DNA from: Rhynchospora pubera
Lineage: Eukaryota; Streptophyta; Magnoliopsida; Poales; Cyperaceae
Reading direction: 5' to 3'
Length of the DNA stretch: 64,000 nucleotides
Assembly: GCA_028095005.1 (NCBI GenBank)
Contig: CM051459.1
Location: 313,040,513 to 313,104,512, forward strand
Part shown: positions 59,442-64,000 of the stretch, piece after piece
Layout of the letters: every line of letters starts with the position of its first letter
Position numbering within the stretch: position 1 is the first letter of the stretch
Notes under the pieces: model-generated
Database searches by the model: none
What the model saw: the letters and a program-made list of their open reading frames with translations, nothing else
Told to the model about the DNA's origin: nothing
Translations under genes and position numbers: made by a program

Positions 59442-60494
59442 ATCGCCTTAAACCCACTCTGGTGGATCCAAGAGCTTATGCATGGCGATGATGTGGACCA
59501 ATTGCTAGCATCATGGCTGGCAAATAAGTTCTGGACCAAGAAAATACCTCTTAACATCCCTAAACGAAAAGATCATGGACCCGCAGAACACTGCAGGTAT
59601 CTGAGTGATGCTGGGGAATCAGAAGAAGAAGCTGAGGAAGAAGGCGATGATTCACTACCACATATCTCTTTCAATGCTGTGGCGGAGTACGTGGACTTCT
59701 TGATGCAACTGAAAATTCAAGAGCCCGACTTGTTCCAACAGGAGTTGAGGGTTGATGAGGAGATAGAAAATATGTCAGACTCGGATACTTATGAGCAACA
59801 AGTTGAAAATATGGCCATAAAGAAAGCCGCGGTGGATATTGTGGTGCAAAATGGGTGGGACAAGAAAGACCCAGACCCAAACCACCCCACAGATTTTGAA
59901 ATCATGCGTACGCATTTGGAAAGTACGGGGGACTCACACCTCTGGGAGAACATCGAGGTTACTGAAACTGATCTCACGGAATATGAAAATAATATGGGTA
60001 ACCAGGCCCGCCTCAACCAAAACAACCAAACTTTCCTGGCTGAGGAGGACCAGGCTAATGAATTCTCCCAGTACCTCAGGAACCTGAGAATTTCAGACCC
60101 GGTAGGCTACCATGGTGTGCTAAACCCTGAAAACCCTCAACAGTACCAGGGATATGAAAGGCAAGCCATAACCAAGGCTGTAAGAGAAATAGCTGATGAG
60201 ACGGGGCACGAGGAAGGAGAAATAAGTCCAGAAGCGACCCCACCAAGAACCGCTCGACGCCGTAGATCCAGGAGGATTCGGCGCTCCAGGCATATATCAA
60301 GCCCCAGGGCCGAGGTGACATTCCCCACCCAAATAGAAGCAGTTGAGACTTCCAACCAGGTCGATACCGCTCAGGGCGAATCATCCCAGCAAGCCCCCGA
60401 GGAAGAAGAATACAATGAACATGACAGCCTGGTAGAATGGTATGTGTCTGAGCTCAGGAAACTGAGAATCACAGACCCAAGGGCCTTCCGCTGA
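59442..60494 (+). pseudogene. Gag extension, part 2, with a repeated LxI-x-DP module
   Basis: Same frame, ending at TGA 60492-60494. It contains three related modules: EYVDFLMQLKIQEPDLF (about 59685-59735), QYLRNLRISDPVGY (about 60069-60110) and WYVSELRKLRITDPRAF (about 60438-60488). Each is followed some 20-40 residues later by an 'A-I-x-K-A-V'-like helix, the third beyond the stop. Arg-rich RRRSRRIRRSRH lies near 60255-60290. No known domain recognised. Confidence 0.55.
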
Positions 60495-61640
60495 GCTACC
60501 CACCTCAAAGATCCAGACTTTACGGAGGAATTTGAAAGAGAAGCCATAGCAACGGTCCTAAAAGAGGTTAACAAAGGCAAAACTCCCCAGTGCTCTGACT
60601 CTGAGGATAGCGGGGGTTCTCCGCGATTCTTCTTCTGCGGAAAAACATCTGAGGGAAACGCCCAAAATAGCGAATCCGATAGCGATGAAGAAGAGACAGA
60701 AAGGGAGCCTGAGGTTGAGCCTGCTCATGAAGAGCCTCGACCAAGCACTCTCCAAGGAAGTTCAATTCTGATGGCATCTGGGTCTGGTCCGCCAGCCGAT
60801 ATAACATCAGCATTTGAAGGGTTGAATATCTCACAAGCAACCAGGATCCTCTCATACATGGAACACATGAGACGGGAAGACCCTGCATTCCTAAACTTCA
60901 TAGCTCAGCACGCCGAAATATTACAACAACCAGGAGCGAGTTATGAGAGGCTCAGGAGAACCCATCCACGGGAAACCGCCCATTTCCGGGCACAAATAAA
61001 AAGGCTGTACAAAATCTCAAATGATATTGACAATGATAGCAGCGACGATGACGGCTCCGAAGCTGGAAACTGTCGTTACATCAGCGGTTCAGGGTCTGAT
61101 GATTCTGATTCTGAAAATTATGATCACCGGTCCGCCCGAATTGCAGCCTGGACGGATGATGATGAGCCTTCGTTGAAACCATGTAGCAAAAGAAGGCAAC
61201 AAAAGAAAAACGCTCGCATGACTGTCCGGCCTCAACCTGAGTGGGATGAAAATGTACAGCGTGAGCTGGAGCAAGCCATCGTTGAAACTGGGGCCATGAC
61301 AACCAGCGAACTCATGAGAAACCTAAGGGTAAATAGTGATGATGATACTTATTGTCCCACTGAGGATGATGAAGAAGAGGTCAAGAGTCCTAAGGCCCTT
61401 ATGGTATACCAAAGAAGAAAGAAGCATGAACATAAAAAGGAGATGATAACCTATCAAAGGAGAAATAAAGGAACCAATAAAGGAAAGAACAAGTTGCTCA
61501 AAGGCGAGTCCTCTCGTGATGACGCCACCTGTCATCGAGTTGGCCATCATGATTCTGACAAAGGCGAGTCCTCGGAAGTGCCACAACCACAGGCCGAAAC
61601 CACAGAGGAAAGCCAAACTAACCCAGAGGAAATGGCGTAG
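60495..61640 (+). pseudogene. Gag extension, part 3
   Basis: Still the same frame, ending TAG 61638-61640. The start repeats the helix following the third module (EREAIATVLKEVNKG). A fourth degenerate module, SYMEHMRREDPAF, is near 60852-60890. The rest is acidic Ser/Asp runs (61025-61110) and basic stretches (61180-61215, 61405-61500), disordered in look. FKGESS-like KGESS occurs twice (about 61500 and 61560). Confidence 0.5.
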
Positions 61641-62033
61641 GATTATGAGATCGTGCTAGATCCTGCTGAACAAATGGACCCTGCCGATCTGCAAGGGCGG
61701 CAACCGAGAATGGTAAATTTGGATATTCATATCCCTAACATCCCAGGCCAGCCTGACCTTACTCTTGAAGAGTTGGGAGAAATAGTACGGCAAATGATCA
61801 ACCAGATCTGGGAAGCCACGTCCACCGAGGAGGGATGTGAAGAAAATGAACCCGCTGGACCAGCGGCAGAGGAAAATGCCAGCACTGGACAGGGGGCAGC
61901 CGCTACCTCTACTGACGACCAAGCTGAAAACACCGCCCTTTCAAGCCAAAACCAGAGGGATAGTCAAAGCCAAAATTCTGAATCATGTCAAATGATAACC
62001 ATTGACGATGATCTCGGGCTCGGAAGAGCCTGA
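61641..62033 (+). pseudogene. Gag extension, part 4, ending at a frame switch
   Basis: Same frame as gag up to TGA 62031-62033. It has a short structured segment (LDIHIPNIPGQPDLTLEELG, then IVRQMINQIWE) followed by Ala/Glu/Asn/Gln-rich sequence. Coding sense continues in the next frame, which is open from at least 62002, so a small indel lies before 62031. Confidence 0.5.
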
Positions 62034-63453
62034 ACAAGAAGAATTTCCTGAAGGAGAATACCTATCCCTCGCTGACCCTGTGGGATGGATGAATCACTTG
62101 GTCAACCGAGTAGAAGAGCCTAACAAAAGAGTCGGATGGCAAGGAAGCGATAATGAGCTGGAACCAGAACACCCTTACCTGGTTGACCTGCAACCTTTTA
62201 TCCTAGACCCTTGGCCAAAAAGGCGACCGCCCATAAGCTCTAAGCGAACTGGTGAAATACGAGCCTCTCCTTCACCATGGGTAGAAAGGATAAGGCATAA
62301 CAGGTCACGAAGGGAGATATGCTCGCTGGAATACGGCCGAATCAGAAACCTGGTATCCCCTCTCACCAACCAAAATTTGGAAACAAAAGCAGAAATTACC
62401 CAACAGTTCAGGCAAACGTCAATCGCGGAGGGTATAGAAGGTTATGAGCCATCTCCTCATTATCCCATCCCCAGTACATGGCCCAGACATTATGCAGATG
62501 ACACAATAAGAGGGTATTATGATCCCGAAGTGTTCATCAACATTCAAAAGGAAACCATCGCCGATGCGCGAAAATTAAAGAATGTCGCTAAGAGGCAAGG
62601 TACTTCTGAAAGCTGTCGGACGATCACTGTGAGTGAGTCTGACACAGATAGTGGAGAGGAGGAACCTCCAACAACCCAAGGCGACAGCTTGCAAAGTGAA
62701 CCAAAACTCACTCAAAAGAAAACAGCCAAGCCAAAAGAAAGCCCGCTTGAATCACACACGGCGGACAGCTCAAGGAAAGCAACCCATGTAGGCCGAGGTC
62801 TAATTCAAGGAGTCACAACAGATGGCCCCGCCCACCGCACGAGGTCAAAGCAAGCACAACCGAGCACCGCTTTAGACAGGGGGCAAGCCCAACAACCATC
62901 AAAGGAAGATAGCGCTGCCTTCACTTCAAGGGAAAAGCGTCAACTCCTGATAGACCTGGATTTCTGCACAAATGCGCTGAGGAGAATGATTAGGCAAAAC
63001 ATTGAGATACAAACCTTAATTGAAACCCTGATAGCTAGGCTAAATACTGAGCGAAAGGAAAGGATCTCAATAGAGGCAGAACTCAAAGCATTAAAAAACC
63101 GAGCCCAGAAACAGGGGGCAGGGCAGAAAAAGGCCATAAAGTCTGGCCATGCTACCTCAGGCAACTCAGGGAACCTCCCACAAAGAAGGAGAGAGGCCGG
63201 CATTGTCATCCAAGAAGGACAAAGACCAAAACCCAAAACTAATCATCCTCTAGGAAAAGGAAAAGGGAAAGTCAATGCAGAAAACCATCACCACAAACCA
63301 AAACACCTCGGGTCCCATGACAACTCGTTCGGGGGGCCTGAAACAGGCTGGCAAGAAAGAGGTGAGAGCTCGCGCACGCGGGTGTGCCCTCCCATAGGGT
63401 ATGAGTCTGGCCATTTGAGACACAGAAGTGCCGAAACCAATTCAACCCAATAA
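62002..63453 (+). pseudogene. Gag extension, part 5 (shifted frame)
   Basis: Open for 484 codons to TAA 63451-63453. It has Trp/Pro-rich segments (DPWPKRRPP, PSTWPRHYADD), a Ser/Asp acidic patch (SESDTDSGEEEP, about 62630-62670), a strong predicted coiled coil (about 62920-63110: LDFCTNALRRM, IETLIARLNTERKER), and a basic His-rich tail. No enzyme motif. The upstream ATG may not be a real start because the frame continues from part 4. Confidence 0.55.
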
Positions 63454-64000
63454 ATAAGAAATAAACAAAACCACACAGGGCAATACCACATGAAAATGAA
63501 ATTGGTTAAGCTCGACAACGCTTCCCCTTGCAACAAACTACCACATAAAATCAAAATAACAGGGAAACTGAAACCAAAACATGGAGGGTCCGATGAGCAC
63601 TTCAGACACAGAAACCATGTAAACCCCTGGGAGATGCCAGAAGCTGAAAATAGAGCACCTCGGGCACAAACCACAAATAGACGGCCAAAACCACATAAAG
63701 CAAAGAAAGGAAATGATGTTGCAAGAAAGGCGTACTGCCGATACCACCAAGTCTGGGGGCACTCCAGAGAGGAATGCCTGACATGGTCTTGGATTGACAA
63801 TGACCCGTCAGATGAAGAAACAGAAGACGAAGTGTGCCGTGCCATAACCCGGGGTACAAACTCTCAAACCTCTGACGAGGAAACTGCCTCTGAATGTGAA
63901 CATGATACTGAAGGGGAACTACAGTACGGTAGCTCAGAAGAGGAGCCTGTTGTGCTGGCAATCAATTCCGTTGCAGTCAGACCACTGGGGAGTGATACTG
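63454..64000 (+). pseudogene. Gag extension, part 6, with a second zinc knuckle; runs off the window
   Basis: Same frame as part 5 after the TAA. From ATG 63490 it is open to the window end (170 codons). It contains CRYHQVWGHSREEC (about 63739-63780), the same CX2HX4HX4C pattern as the gag knuckle at about 57890, then acidic sequence and VVLAINSVAV. The protease is expected to follow outside the window. Confidence 0.6.

Overview
This is a repeat-dense stretch of a plant nuclear genome, most likely a large-genome flowering plant. The evidence is Tat-lineage Ty3/gypsy elements with a second, archaeal-type RNase H, a Ty1/copia gag, an L1-type LINE, CACTA ends with subterminal repeats, Tourist-like MITEs, and fragments of plant gene families (GDSL lipase, PDR-type ABCG transporter, SUVH-like methyltransferase). 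There is no intact host gene and I found no tRNA, rRNA or CRISPR array.

Two giant Tat/Ogre-like elements of one family dominate, in the same orientation. Element 1 (1-17729) enters the window inside reverse transcriptase and runs through pol (2-3235). It then has a repeat-rich 3' non-coding tract and two intron-containing genes on the opposite strand: a plant-transposon-domain-like protein (7593 to 4673) and a six-exon plant-mobile-domain-like protein (11593 to 8144). It ends with a hairpin, a polypurine tract and a 3' LTR of about 6 kb lacking its last 25 bases. Element 2 starts with a 6324-bp 5' LTR (49154-55477), inserted into a GDSL lipase gene. It continues with a primer-binding site, gag, and a very long acidic gag extension that runs off the right end. 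Together the two give a nearly complete map of the family: LTR - PBS - gag - extension with a repeated module - second zinc knuckle - (protease outside) - RT/RNH/aRNH/INT - antisense genes - PPT - LTR. Both copies are damaged mainly by in-frame stop codons.

Between them (17730-49153) lie nested and decayed elements: a LINE RNase H scrap, a truncated MITE, a SUVH-like gene fragment beside a CACTA end made of palindromes, an L1 remnant, a diverged LTR related to the giant family and carrying a MITE, a copia gag fragment, and about 6 kb of AT-rich DNA with little recognisable. Then come a young LTR element with no coding capacity (35131-42541, TSD TATAC), another CACTA end, an internally deleted Ty3/gypsy element whose gag is split by a solo LTR, a transposon-like repeat block with an ABCG fragment, a Tourist-like MITE, and the 3' half of the GDSL gene.

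The observations most worth following are the antisense spliced genes (all five aORF2 introns in phase 1 with symmetric exons), the 3' non-coding decamers complementary to the element's own PBS, the repeated module and second knuckle in the gag extension, and the hairpin abutting the polypurine tract.
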